A stretch of 64,000 bases of DNA from Carya illinoinensis (GCF_018687715.1 NC_056764.1:16603501-16667500), one strand, 5' to 3'; numbered from the stretch's first letter, positions 22,525 to 34,260 are shown. Numbers and translations: made by a program. The notes: a model not told the origin generated them from the letters alone.

Positions 22525-23590
22525 ATGGCACCGGTTGAATTAAAAGAGTTGAAGACTCAGTTGCAAGAGCTGGTAGATAAGGGATTTATTCAGCCTAGTA
22601 CTTCGTTGTGGGGTGCGCCAGTGCTGTTTGTTAAAAAGAAAGATGGAACCCTCCGTATGTGCATCGATTATCGTGAATTAAATAAGGTGTCCATCAAAAA
22701 TAAATATCCTCTCCCACGGATCGACGATTTATTTGATCAGCTTCAAGGAGCGGCTGTGTTCTCGAAGATTGATTTGAGGTCGGGATACTACCAGCTGAGG
22801 ATCAGAGACAAGGATGTGCCCAAAACTGCTTTCAGGTCGAGATATGGGCATTATGAATTTAAGGTGATGCCGTTTGGGTTAGCTAATGCCCCTGCTGCTT
22901 TTATGGATTTAATGAATCGAGTATTTCGACCTTATCTGGATTCCTTTGTGGTAGTATTCATTGATGATATTCTGATTTATTCCCGAGATGTTGAAGAGCA
23001 TGTGTATCATCTTCGTCTGGTACTTGGGAAATTGAGAGAACACCAGTTGTATGCCAAGCTCAGCAAGTGTGAATTCTGGTTGCAGGAAGTTAGATTTCTT
23101 GGGCATGTAATTTCCCGAGACGGAGTGGCTGTTGATCCTAGTAACGTGGAAGCCATTTTGTCATGGCAGCGTCCGACTACAGTGTGTGAGATCCGGAGTT
23201 TCTTGGGACTTGCCGGATATTACCGAAGATTTGTGGAGAGATTTGCTCGCCTATCCGGACCTCTCACAGCTTTGACTCGGAAGAATACAGAATTTGTTTG
23301 GTCAGATAAGTGTGAGAGAAGCTTCCAAGAATTGAAGAGCAAGTTGACGACGGCACCAGTGTTAGCGCTTCCAGAACCGCATAAGCCATTCGTAGTCTTC
23401 AGCGATGCATCTAAATTTGGATTGGGTTGTGTCCTTATGCAGGAAGGACGGGTTGTTGCTTATGCATCTCGTTAGCTAAAGGACCATGAGAAGAATTATC
23501 CGACGCACAATTTGGAATTGGCTGCGATTGTTTTTGCTCTCAAGATCTAGCGGCACTTTTTGTATGGGAAGCATGTGAAGTATACACTGA
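22525..23590 (+). pseudogene. Chromovirus reverse transcriptase and start of RNase H
   Basis: All RT blocks are present: [61 protein letters not shown], the catalytic FIDDILIYS at 22958-22984, [17 protein letters not shown], and [18 protein letters not shown] of RNase H. A TAG replaces Q in YASRQLKDHEK (23473), a second TAG replaces W in the RNase H core (23548), and a one-base loss at about 23580 shifts the frame before DHKSLK. The catalytic RT aspartates are intact. Confidence 0.95.
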
Positions 23591-25295
23591 TCACAAGAGC
23601 TTGAAGCACTTGTTTTCCCAGAAAAATCTAAACATGAGGCAGAGGCGATGGCTGGAGTTAATCAGTGACTACCAGTGTGAGATCAAGTATCATCCAGGGA
23701 AGGCAAATATAGTTGTTGATGCTTTGAGCCGAAAATCGCATTTGGAAGTTGAAGCCAAGCCATCAGAATTGGATTCTTTGCTTTGTGCGATGAGAAGGCT
23801 CCTTATTGAAAGTTCACAACAAGAAGAGATTTTATCTTCAGTTCTTGATATTCGGGTAACTGATTTTGAAGAATTGAAGACTCTTCAAAGGAAGGATCCG
23901 AAGCTGCTGAATATCAGAAAAAGAGTCAGGAAATCTCGAGGGCCGTTACAGTATATTATCGATAAAGATGGAATACTTCGGTTCCGAGATCGCAGAGTGG
24001 TCCCCAAAGATTCAGAATTCAAGGAGCGGACCATGGCAGAAGCTCATGCGGCCCCTTATTCAGTTCATCCCGGCAGTACAAAGATGTATTGGGACTTGAA
24101 GAAAAATTATTGGTGGGATGGAATGAAGAGGGATATTGCCTTGTATGTTGAGAAATGTCACACATGCCGTCAAGTCAAGGCTGAGCATCAACGACCCGCT
24201 GGTGTGCTCCAACCCCTCCCTATTCTTGAGTGGAAATCGGATGACATCACGATAGACTTTGTAGTGGGCTTGCCGAGGACGCCTAGTGGGAAAAATTCTG
24301 TTTGGGTGATTGTTGACTGGTTAACAAAGAGTGCTTATTTCTTGCCTGTTAATAACACCGATTCCTTGGGTAAGTTGACACGCTTGTATGTGAAAGACAT
24401 AGTGCGGCTGCACGGCATACCAAAGAGTATAGTGTCTGATCGAGACCCAAGGTTCACATCTCAGTTCTGGAAGAGTTTGCAGGCGGCATTGGGTACTAAG
24501 TTGAAGTTCAGTACTGCATATTACCCGCAGACAGACGGCCAATCAGAGCGCACCATTCAGACCCTTAAAGACATGTTGTGAGCGTGTGTCATAGAATTTC
24601 AAGGGAGTTGGGAAAACCATTTGCCGCTCATAGAGTTTGCGTATAATAATAGCTTCCATGCGACCATTCAGATGGCTCCCTATGAAGCTCTTTACGGGAG
24701 GAAGTGCAGATCGCACTTATGTTGGGATGAAGTCGGGGAGAGTAAGATTATTGGACCTGAAATAATTCATGAGATGCAAAGCCAAGTTCAGATCATCAAG
24801 GATAAAATGGCGGCAGCTCAGAGTCATCAGAAAAGCTACGCTGATACCAGGAGGAGAGAGTTATCTTTTGAAGAAGGTGATTGGGTTTATCTCAAAGTCT
24901 CTCCCATGAGGGGTGTTAAACGTTTTGGTAAGAAGAGGAAACTGGATCCAAGGTATGTCGGCCCTTTTCAGATTCTGGAGAAGGTAGGGTCCGTCGCCTA
25001 TAGAGTTGCTTTGCCAGAGTATTTTGGAGATATTCATGATGTCTTCCACGTATCGTCCTTGCAGAAGAGCTTTGGACAACAAGAGCCACGCTTTGTCGAC
25101 CCAAAGAGTATTCAGTTGCAACCGGATCTCACTTATGAGGTTGTTCCGTCGCAGATCATGGATTGGAAGGAGCAACAGTTGAGGTCCAAGACGATACCTT
25201 TGGTTAAGGTGGCATGGGGAGATCCGTTAGCTCAAGACTTCTCTTGGGAGCGAGTAGCGGACATGAGGGAGCAGTACCCATACTTGTTTGAGTAA
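23591..25295 (+). pseudogene. Chromovirus RNase H end, integrase and chromodomain-like tail
   Basis: It opens with the RNase H tail ([31 protein letters not shown]). The integrase zinc-binding region is [17 protein letters not shown] and [11 protein letters not shown]; the DDE core has [25 protein letters not shown] and [18 protein letters not shown]. After one TGA (24579, in place of R in MLRACV) come PLIEFAYNNSFHATIQMAPY and the C-terminal region RYVGPFQILEKVGSVAYRVALP, DVFHVSSLQK, then the chromodomain-like QIMDWKEQQLRSK and WERVADMREQYPYLFE. The classical chromodomain aromatic cage is only partly recognisable, as in many Tekay copies. Confidence 0.95.
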
Positions 25296-25400
25296 AAACG
25301 GTACGTTTCTTAATCTTGGTCACAGGTGGTTTATGTGATATTATGTGGCTTGTTTTAAGTGGATGGTTAATCTTGCAAATTTCGAGAACGAAATTTGTTT

Positions 25401-25414
25401 TAAGGGGGGGAGGA
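25401..25414 (+). other. Polypurine tract
   Basis: taaggggggggagga ends directly at the TG of the 3' LTR and would prime plus-strand DNA synthesis. Confidence 0.9.
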
Positions 25415-27167
25415 TGTGATGACTTGCTTTTACGTGTATTTTCACTGAAGGGTTGTTTTTAATTTAATTAATATATTGATTTATTTATTTTAAATTATTG
25501 CATTTTAAATTGGTTTTTATTTATTAGTTGTTGTGTTTTATTTATTTAGTCGTTTTACGGTTTTTAATCTCGTTTTCGGCGGATCTGTTTTGTTTTTCGG
25601 AGTGAGGATTGGACCTCATTTCTTCCCTCCATCTTTTCTTTTCTCTTTTTCCTTTTTCTCTTTTTCTCTTTTCTTTCTTTTTTTTTTTTCTTTTTCTTTT
25701 TCTTCCTTTTTTCCCTTCCCTCCCGCGCGACCCCCCCGTCCGTCTCTCTCTCTCTCCTCTCCTTCACGCCGATCACCCCTTGCACCCAGACCCACCACCG
25801 CCGGCCACCGTGCGGCACACCACCCCCATCATTTTCTTCCCCTCCCTCCGGTGAACCATCCCACAAATTTTCACCCCCAACGGAGCCGCAGTTTAGCTGG
25901 AAAAAGCCCATCAAGCCACACAGTTTTTGCTTCGATCTGCCGCCGTCGCTCCACCTCCGGCCACCACCTCTTCACCACTTCATCACCAACTCCTTGTCGT
26001 CCTAACCCACCCATTTCCAGCCTCTAACAGTCCAAGGAGTTCGGGGGTCGGATGGTTTAAGGATGGAGTGCTTGGTTATGTTTGTTTGTGATTTGGTTAG
26101 TTATTCGTGCCATGAGGCGTGCGTTGCATATTGCATATTTGTGCATTTTTTTTTAATCGAGAAAATTCCATTTTATTGGCGTAAATGGTTTTTGGGTGCG
26201 TGTGTCTCATGAGCCCAAGCCGAGATGGGTTATTATCTCGGTGGAGCTCCTCTGATCACTCGAGAGTGGATAATACTGAGTGACATCCCCTGGGTTGTCG
26301 CAGGGCGACGACCGGATCGCATGATACGGTAACGCTGTCGTGTCGACTCCGTGGTCCCTAGAGTGGCGGGGACTAGAGGATGGCCTGGCCAGGTACGCGC
26401 GGGGCACGAGTCTGGGTATCGCTCGTTTAGGTGTCACACGCGTAGTCGTTACCTGCGGTGTGGGACAGAGCCAGGGTGTGCGGATGATCCCTAGGGGAGA
26501 TCATGGTGCATGCATAATTGGATCGTTTTTATGGTTTTCGGATACGGGCCATTTTCGAAAAAAATGGTGAGGTTTGGTTTCGAGGCATTTGATCCATTTT
26601 CTGGAAAAATGGTGGTAGGGTTTTGGGCCATTATCTGGGATAATGGCGAGGCTTGGTTTTAAGGATATGTTTTTGTGAGCTAAATGGGTTTTTTTGGTGT
26701 GCGTAGAAAAATTATGATTTTATGGGGCATGTGCATTGGTTTTTCTTTCATGCATATTGTTTGAGTTTTATATATTTTTATCTAGTGGTGTTTGGATTTT
26801 ACTTACCTGCGGTACTATTTTTGGTTCCGTAGATTTTGGTGCAGAGTTCCAGGAGGAGGAGGAGGCTGAGCCCGAGGATGCGGCTCTGCCAGAGTTCTGA
26901 GTGGAGTTTATATTTTCTATTTGGCTTTGATATAATATTTGTGTTTTGTAATATTTTATTATGTATGTTTTAAACAGTTTTGTATTAAAAAAAGAAAAAA
27001 ATTCTGGTACTTAGTCATGACTTTCGTTACCCGTTGCGTATTTCTTTTTGCACATTTATTACTTTTACACACACTTGACACTCGTCGATAGGATGATGAC
27101 CCGTGATGTCATCATCCGGACATCTCGATTTCCCCATGTCCGTGCATAGGGATTTGGGGACGTCACA
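25415..27167 (+). repeat. Chromovirus 3' LTR (1753 bp, internally deleted)
   Basis: It matches the 5' LTR end to end except for a deletion of about 355 bp between 'ctctaacagtc' and 'aggagttc' (about 26030) and one missing hairpin unit. The deletion joint coincides with a short shared 'agtc', consistent with microhomology-mediated loss after insertion. Confidence 0.95.
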
Positions 27168-28499
27168 TTTGATATTTTTATATGATGATCCTAAGTCTCT
27201 TATTTTCATGTTATAATATTAGTTTGAAGCTATTTAGTATTACTTTCAAAGATATGATTTTTCTATGCAAGAAGATTCTAGTTAGACCTAAGATTTGATT
27301 TTTTGGGTTAGATCCATGTTTTATTAATTTTTAGCCATGTGATTTTAATTTTTATGGTTGGATCTTCTTTAGGACACATTTTTAAACCATTTTATGTTTT
27401 ATTTTGAAGATCTCATCTTTGTAAGTCATTGATCAAGAGATTTATCAAAACTATTTGAGAAAAAAGTTTCTGTTTTTGGACTATGTGTAAAACCAAAAAC
27501 TTCAAGTGTTATTTTATGCTTTTGATGACTTTAATTTGATGATTTAAAACATGGTTGATCTTAGTATGATGTTATGAATATGTTAGAAGTAAGATTTGAT
27601 TGTTTGAAATTCTTGGAAATGTTTTGATTTAGGGTTAAAGCTTGTGATTCAAGTGTTTAGATCTTTTTACAAAAAAGTTTAGCGTTGATTATTAGCTTCG
27701 TATAAATGGATGTTTTAAGTATGGTTTTAAACTTAGGATAGGAAGATCTTTCTTGCAAAATTTTGGTTTAAGCATGAGTTTTGATGTTGGAAAGAATTTT
27801 AATAAAAATCAAGAGAAATGGCCTATGGATGTTTCGGCCATGGTGTGTTTTCTATATTTGTGATTTGTTTTAAATTTTTCTGAGTTGATATTTGAGTTTA
27901 GAAATTTACATGAGGAATGTAAATTTTGAAAATTTTTTGAATTAGGATGTGAAATCCTTAAATTATGGGTAAAATGGTTATTTTCCCACATGTAGAGGGT
28001 AAAATGGTAATTTTACTTTATGTTGTCTCTTTTACACATTTCTAATTGTTAGTAATTAAATTTCTAACTTTTAAATACTCTCTTACAGTTTCTTGTATTT
28101 TGCACTTTTTATCATAGCATGAGATGATCGAAGTAAGTTTGCTCTTAACTTACTATCAGTTTATTATGTATGTGTGATGGGTAAGGGAACTACAGTTTAT
28201 ATATGTATGTTACCGTATATGTCATGCCATGCCACGTCATTACATGTTTATCTATTATGCATGATTTATTCTATCATGGATATTATCTGTTACACAATCT
28301 ATTCTATCATGTATTATTGTATGTTATAAGTATGTTATATATTACATATATGTCATATCATGTAATATTCAATGTTGCAAATATGTCATGTTAAGTATGA
28401 TATACGTTACATGTTCGGTGATGTTACGAAATGTTTCCATCTCAAGTAAGTCATGTCTTTCAAGTTATGTTTAAGTCAGTTATGTCTAGGATACTCACG

Positions 28500-28905
28500 A
28501 TGTAATCATTATGATTATCCGAGCATCTCCATTTGTAATTCACACAAGGTACTTTTGGCGAAATCATTTTGATTGTCAGAATGCAGTTCAAGTTCATTCA
28601 TGCAAATACTCATGGCTTAATCATTCTGATTGTTAGGGTATCTTATTTAAAATGCTCGTGATGTAATCACTATGATTGTCAGAGTATTATTAGGTACTCC
28701 TAGTGTAATCATTCTGATTATTAGGGTACGTGCTTTAAAATACTCGTGATATAATCATTCTGATTGTCAGAGTATTACTAGGTACTCCTGGTGTAATCAT
28801 TCTAATTGATAGGATACATGATTTTTTTTAAATACGCATGATGGAATCATTCTGATTGTTCACTATTCCTGACAAAACGACTGGCGAAGTCATTTTGATT
28901 GTCAG
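28500..28905. repeat. Minisatellite of about 45 bp in the solo LTR
   Basis: The core 'aatcattctgattgtcag' recurs at about 28503, 28562, 28619, 28664, 28707, 28753, 28795, 28844 and 28889. The steps are 42-59 bp, mostly about 45, with 'actcgtgatgt' or 'actcctggtgt' between cores. Confidence 0.85.
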
Positions 28906-28944
28906 AATTCAAGTTCAAGTTTAAGTCAAGAAGTTAAGAATATG

Positions 28945-29070
28945 CAATCATGGTAACCCCATGAGATAAGAATACATCATCATGGTAACCCCATGAGATA
29001 AGAATAAGTAATCATTGTGACCCCATGAGAAAGAATAAACAATCATGGTGACCCCATAAGATAAGAATAA
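28945..29070. repeat. 32-bp minisatellite, four units
   Basis: The unit 'catggtaaccccatgagata' plus 'agaata...tcat' repeats at 28949, 28981, 29013 and 29044, immediately downstream of the 45-bp family. Confidence 0.88.
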
Positions 29071-29099
29071 GTTTCAAATCAAGTTCACGTTAAGTCAAG

Positions 29100-29470
29100 T
29101 TTCAGATCAAGTTCATGTTATGTTATGTACATACATGTTATGCTCATGTTCATATTAAGTTTCAAGTTCTTGTTTATATCATGTTATGTTCACGTTTATG
29201 TTATATTATGTTCAAGTTCACGTTCATGTCATTTTATGTTCACGTACATGTTATCTTCAATTTCACGTTCATGTTATGTTATGTTCACATTCACATTATG
29301 TCTCAAGTTCATGTTTATGTCATGTATGTTCACGTTCATGCTATGTTTCAACTCTATGTTATGTTTCAAGTTCATATTTATGTTATGTTGCTAGTCCATG
29401 TTATGTTTTAAGTTCAAGTTCATGTCATGTTAAGTCAAGTTCAATTCACGTTTCAATTCAGGTTATGTCA
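29100..29470. repeat. Degenerate 'ttcatgttatgttcacg' repeat block
   Basis: Overlapping words ttcatgtta, tgttatgttcacgt and tcaagttcatg repeat irregularly for about 370 bp. They give long Cys/Tyr/His-rich reading frames in all three + frames that are artefacts of the repeat. Confidence 0.8.
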
Positions 29471-30141
29471 GTTACGCCATGCTATATGTCAAGTTATGCT
29501 ATACTTACTTACGACTTTAATTATGCATTCATGCTTTTATTGCTATGCATACATCATTAACATGTGTGAGAGTTTCCTGTTAACTTACTGAAATTTGTAA
29601 TCAAATCTCATCGTGGTAGTTCCAATTACCATTCCCCCCGAATGGTAGGCGATGTGTCAGGATCAGAGCAAGGAGTTGACATTGGTAGACTGGAGAAGGT
29701 TGACTTGATGCCCCAAACACTACACGGAGCTTACAGCTTCCATAGTTAGTTTTTGGACAGTAGTCTAGCCTCGTTAGTCAAGTTATACGAGTTACTCAAC
29801 GAACTTCCTCAATAGTATATTTTGGTAATATAAATATGAAGTCTAGTCTCCCATGTTTTTTAGATTACAGTCTTCTAAGACTCGTACTGAAATCGTGGAT
29901 GTTTATTTTGTTAAGTATGCTTAGATTACGATTTAGTTATTTGAGATATTATAAGTTTGGTGCATAGTATTGCGCAAGAAAAAAAAATTTATCCTCTGCG
30001 AATATTGCATAATGCTATATGCATGTTAGGAACATTACATCTTATATGTCATGAACGATGGCAGGTAAGCTTATGTTGCATGTCCCGACGCTTCAAATGT
30101 TCATCCGATCCCAAACAAAAATCTGGGGGCGTCACAAATAC

Positions 30142-30938
30142 CTCATTTATTGGAGAAAGTGGAGCTCTCTCTTCAGTTGTGTGCTCAAGTCTAGAGAGAT
30201 GATCGACTACTTGATTTTCGATTCCCTTTTTATCTTTGATCTCCAAATCAAATTATTGTAGTAGTAAAATCCACCTAAGTAACCTTGGTTTAACTTCCTT
30301 TTTAGCTAACAAGTATTTAAGAGCAAAATGATGAGTGTAAACAATTACTTTTGACCCAATTAAATTTGATCTAAATTTATCAAAAGCAAAGACCACGGCA
30401 AACAATTCATTTTCTGTAGTAGCATAATTTAATTGGGCATCAGTCAAGGTACGACTTGCATAGTAGATAACATGGAGAACCTTGTTCTTCCTTTATCCAA
30501 GCACAACTCCTTTGTATAATCACTTGCATCACACATCAATTCAAATGGAAGTACCCAATCCGGTGCACTTCTAATTGGGGCTGAACTTAACTTCTTATTC
30601 AAATGTGCAAATGCCTGCAAAAAATTATTGGAAAAGTTAAATGGAGTATCTATGACCAAAAGAGAACAAAGGGGTTTAATAATCTTAGAAAAATCTTAAA
30701 TAAAACGAAGATAAAACCCCGCATGTCCCAAGAAACTTCTCATACTCTTGACCGTGCTAGGTGGAGGTAATTTGTTGATCACCTCTACTTTGACTCAATC
30801 TACCTCAATGCCCTTGGAAGAAACTTTATGCCCAAGTACAATTCCTTCCTGCACCATAAATGACATTTTTTCTAATTAAGAATAAGGTTAGTTTCTTTAC
30901 ATCTTTGTAGAACTAAAGATATATTATTTAAACAATTA
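30142..30938 (-). pseudogene. Athila RNase H region
   Basis: On the - strand: [102 protein letters not shown] and PINEVF. These are the RNase H domain and the start of the RNase H-integrase linker. One residue of the core TDH triad reads H in 'YTHH'. A stop near the end of each short frame breaks it. At 30142 the frame is cut by the solo LTR and continues at 16359. Confidence 0.88.
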
Positions 30939-31760
30939 TCAAATGAAGAACCAAAGACAGAAAAAATCATCCATAAAAATTTCAAGAAACTTTTCCACCA
31001 TCTCCGGAAAAATGGCCATCATGCATCGTTGAAATGTGGCTGGAGCATTGCACAAACCAAAGGGCATCCTCCGATAGGCAAATGTTCCATACGAGCAAGT
31101 GAAAGTGGTCTTTTCTTGATCTTCTGGTGAAATGTGGATTTGATTGTATCCCGAGTATCCATCTAGGAAACAATAATAAGCATGACCTGCGAGCCGTTCC
31201 AACATTTTATCAATGAAATGAAGTGGAAAGTGATCTATTCGTGTGGCATTATTGAGCTTGTAGTAGTCTATGCACACTCTCCAACCCGTGACTGTTCTTG
31301 TTAGGATGAGTTCATTATTTTCATTCTCTACCATTGTCACTCCTCCCTTCTTGGGCACTACTTGCACCGGACTTACCCATGAGCTATCATAAATAGGGTA
31401 AATAATTCTGGCCTCCAACAATTTGAGAACTTCCTTTTTCACAACTTCTTGCAAGTTCGGATTAAGTCTCCTTTGTGGCTACACTGTAGGCTTATAATTG
31501 TCTTCCATTAAAATCTTGTGCAAGCAAAGTGAAGGGCTCATTCCCTTAATGTCGGCTATAGTCCATCCCAAAGCTTGCCTGTGAGCTCTCAAAACTCGAA
31601 ATAATTTCTCTTCTTCAAGACCTATCAAAGATGAAGAAATTATTACGGGTAAAGAAGAATCATGTAAATAAGCATATTTAAGATGAGAAGGAAGAGGTTT
31701 GAGTTCTAAAGAATGGGCCTTAATAATGGATGGCTTTTGTGGAGTAGTGTTTTCGTCCAA
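30939..31760 (-). pseudogene. Athila reverse transcriptase
   Basis: N-terminal linker: PLPSHLKYAYLHDSSLPVII, HRQALGWTIADIKGMSPSLC. RT blocks: MQEVVKKEVLKLLEARIIYP, SSWVSPVQVVPKKGG, WRVCIDYYKLN, YCFLDGYSGYNQIHISPEDQ, KTTFTCSYGTFAYRRMPFGL, CNAPATFQRCMMAIF and the catalytic FMDDF at about 30972. The long insert between VVPKKGG and WRVCIDY (ENENNELILTRTVTG) is typical of Athila. A stop near 31477 separates linker from RT and the frame is lost after FMDDF. Confidence 0.92.
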
Positions 31761-32599
31761 TGTTATGTTTTCTTACTTCCCTTTAGGTAAGTAAGGTGGA
31801 GATGCTTTCAAATAGTGTAGACAATTGCTTATATTGGAATTCTTAGAATCAGAAGTGCCAGATTAAATAAGACATGCCTCAAGCTGTTCCTTAGGATAAC
31901 TCTCTTCAAAAATTTCTACCATAAGTTCCTTAATCATATCTATGTTGAGGCATGTATTGGTTGTTCACAGATATTTCATTGCCTCAAACACATTGAATGT
32001 AACTTTTTCATCTTGCACCCGTAGTATTAGCTTTCATTGTTGCACATCTATGATAGCTCTTCACGTGGTTAGGAACGGTCAACCAAGAATAAGTGGGGTT
32101 TCTCTATTTTCCTCCATATCTAAAATAATAAAATCTGCAGGGAAAATAAACTTGTCAACTTTAACAAGAACATCCTCTACTATGCCTCTTGGTCATTTAA
32201 TGGATTGGTCCACCAATTGAAGTGAAACGGTAGTGGCCTTGACCTCTCCTATCCCCAATTGCCTAAAAATAGAAAAGGACATCAAATTTATGCTAGCACC
32301 TAAATCACACAAAGTTTTTTTTCGAAATAAGAGTATCTAATGGTGCAAGGAATAGTAAAACTCCCTGGATCTTTAAGCTTTGGTGGCAACTTATTTTGGA
32401 AAATGGCGGTGCACTCTTCAGTCAACATCACAGTCTTATACTCTCCTACTTTCCTCTTATTTGATAGAATCTCCTTCATGAACTTCACATGACTAGGCAT
32501 TTGTTTCAAGTCATCTGCAAAAGGAATGTTAATATGTAATTTTTTGAAAACATCAAAGAATTTAGAAAATTGTTTAACTAGCTTATTTTTTTGAAGTAT
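31761..32599 (-). pseudogene. Athila protease region, degraded
   Basis: The - strand at 32509-32300 reads MKQMPSHVKFMKEILSNKRK and IFQNKLPPKLKDPGSFTIPC, the conserved segment just upstream of the Athila protease. The protease itself (expected LCDLGASINLMP) is visible only in broken frames around 32300-31950. Gag-pol processing is the family role; this copy is not functional. Confidence 0.7.
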
Positions 32600-34117
32600 T
32601 TAAGGAAAAGGTATAGAAAGAACATAATGAGAAGTAAGAGAAGAAGACTCGGGAGGATTTCCTGAGCTTTTCACTATTGGGCTCAGAACAGGAGTGGGCA
32701 ATGCTGCTCTTACAGTCATCTCCTCTTTTCCAGAATTTTTCTTTTTCTCTTCTAAATTAAGTTTCCTTCCACTTATTAAAGTAATGGCCTTCACTTGCTC
32801 TTTCAGATTGTTTTCTATGGTACTTGGAAGGGATCCTTGAGGCCTTTCAGGCATAAATATTGCCAAGTGACCAAGTGTCCTTTCAATGCCCCACATAGTA
32901 TTCTCATTGTTCTTTAGAGTAATGTCATGTTCTTGAAATTTAGCATCCACATTGACCATAAATCATGCCATTACCTTATGCAAATTCATCTTCTTCTCTT
33001 GTTGTTGATTTTGAAAACCTGGTGGAGGCTTGACAACATTCTGAGAGTTGCTCCATAGTAAATTTGGGTAGTTTCGCCATCCTGAATTGTAAGTGTTGGA
33101 ATAAGGATTGCTTTGTCGTTGGTAATTCGACACAAATTTTGCTTACTCCAAACTATTGTTGGCGAATAGATTTCCCACTTGATAATCTACCCCCATATGA
33201 TTTCCTGCATAAAATTCACAAATTACATTAGTAAATTGAATGGAACTCACATGGACATTGTCTAATTTCTTAGATAAAGCTACAACTTGAGCAGCTAAAG
33301 CAGATAAAGGATCAATTTCATGAACTCTCTGAGTTCTTTTTGTTGTCACTCGATCCACTAGCCATTGATAATTGTTGGTTACCATCTCCTCCACCAACTC
33401 ATATGCGTCTTCCGGTGATTTCTTCATCAAAGTCCCTCACGCTGCTGCATCAATCATTGTACGTGTTGTAGGTTGTAAACTATTGTAGAAAATTTGCACT
33501 TGAATCCAAACAGGAAGTCCATGATGTGGACACTTTCTAAGCAATTCTTTATACCTATCCCAAGTTTCATAAAGCAACTCCATATCAAATTGGACAAAAG
33601 TGGTGATATCATTTCGAATCTTTACAGTTTTGGCTAGGGGAAAGAACTTTGCTAGAAACTTTTTAGCTAAATCATCCCATGTAGTTACGGTTAACGATGG
33701 AAGTAATTTTAACCATGCTTTTGCCTTGTCTCGGAGGGAAAATGGAAAGAGTCTCAATCTAATAGTATCATCAGAAATCATGTTATGTTTAAAAGTATCA
33801 CATAACTCCAAAAAATTAGCTATGTGAGCATTTGGATCATCATGTGGCATGCCACTAAATTGTACCGTTGAATCCATCATTTGAAAAATTGCTGGCTTTA
33901 TTTCAAAGTTATTGGCTTGAATGGCAGGTCGTCTAATGCTAGAAGTAGCTCTGGTGACCAAAGGGACAGCATAATCTCCCAAAGTCCTATTTCCAACTTG
34001 ATCTTTCATTGTTTCATTCTCAGTTGTGGAATCCTCATTCTCCTTGTTCAAACGATGAAGGGTGCGTTCAATTTTAAGGTCAAAAGGTACTGACTCCAAG
34101 CTTCGAGTACGTCTCAT
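32600..34117 (-). pseudogene. Athila gag
   Basis: It begins MRRTRSLESVPFDLKIERTL at 34117. The capsid segment has NNFEIKPAIFQMMDSTVQFS, GMPHDDPNAHIANFLELCDT, RLRLFPFSLRDKAKAWLKLL, TWDDLAKKFLAKFFPLAKT and RYKELLRKCPHHGLPVWIQVQ. A stop at about 33435 separates it from MMKKSPEDAYELVEEMVTNN and a C-terminal part at 32959-32600. The order and motifs are typical of plant Athila gag. At least two stops and probably a frameshift make it a pseudogene. Confidence 0.92.
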
Positions 34118-34237
34118 GCATAACTTGGGAATGCTGAAAAGAAAAATAAAAACAAATTAACAATCAAGACTTAAAAAGAAAAAAAATTCACATTAACTTA
34201 GAACTAGTTGGTATCAAAAGTAATAGAAAATAAATAG

Positions 34238-34254
34238 TCCTCGGCAACGGTGCA
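34238..34254 (-). other. Athila primer-binding site (tRNA-Asp type)
   Basis: The complement of tcctcggcaacggtgca reads tgcaccgttgccgagga, a slightly decayed form of the tRNA-Asp-complementary site typical of Athila elements. It lies 6 nt downstream (on the - strand) of the 5' LTR end and fixes the element's orientation. Confidence 0.85.
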
Positions 34255-34260
34255 AAAACT

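Larger units (their letters stand above)
18089..27167 (+). mobile_element. Complete Tekay-type Ty3/gypsy chromovirus, 9.1 kb, inactivated
   Basis: All parts are present in order: 5' LTR (18089-20259), primer-binding site, gag, protease, reverse transcriptase, RNase H, integrase with a C-terminal chromodomain-like region, polypurine tract (25401-25414) and 3' LTR (25415-27167), flanked by TTTGA duplications. The pol order and the C-terminal 'QIMDWKEQQLRSK...VKVAWGDP' region place it among Tekay/Del-like chromoviruses. Coding is destroyed by stops at 20674, 20752, 20764, 21241, 23473, 23548 and 24579 and by frameshifts near 21745, 22524 and 23580. Most stops are compatible with C-to-T changes in CAG, TGG or CGA codons, as expected for a silenced, methylated copy. 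Confidence 0.95.
16365..30136 (+). mobile_element. 4.7-kb solo LTR of the long-LTR gypsy family (hosts a nested chromovirus)
   Basis: The LTR occupies 16365-18088 plus 27173-30136, about 4.69 kb without the nested insert. It ends in gggggcgtcaca, like copies A and B, and begins 'tataacag', probably a TG-to-TA change. It carries no gag or pol similarity and is flanked by AATAC duplications, so it is best read as a solo LTR left by LTR-LTR recombination. The 5' part matches the inverted fragment 5415-6060 and the 3' part matches copy A (for example 'gcataatgcta' near both ends). Three minisatellite families lie in its 3' half. It sits inside the Athila element at the RNase H/integrase junction. 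Confidence 0.82.

Noticed and set aside
29115..29560. Cys/His/Tyr-rich frames in all three + frames
   Set aside because: They are artefacts of the degenerate 'ttcatgttatgttcacg' repeat in the solo LTR.
30049..30261. Short frames spanning the solo LTR/Athila joint on both strands
   Set aside because: They are chimeric readings across the insertion boundary, not genes.
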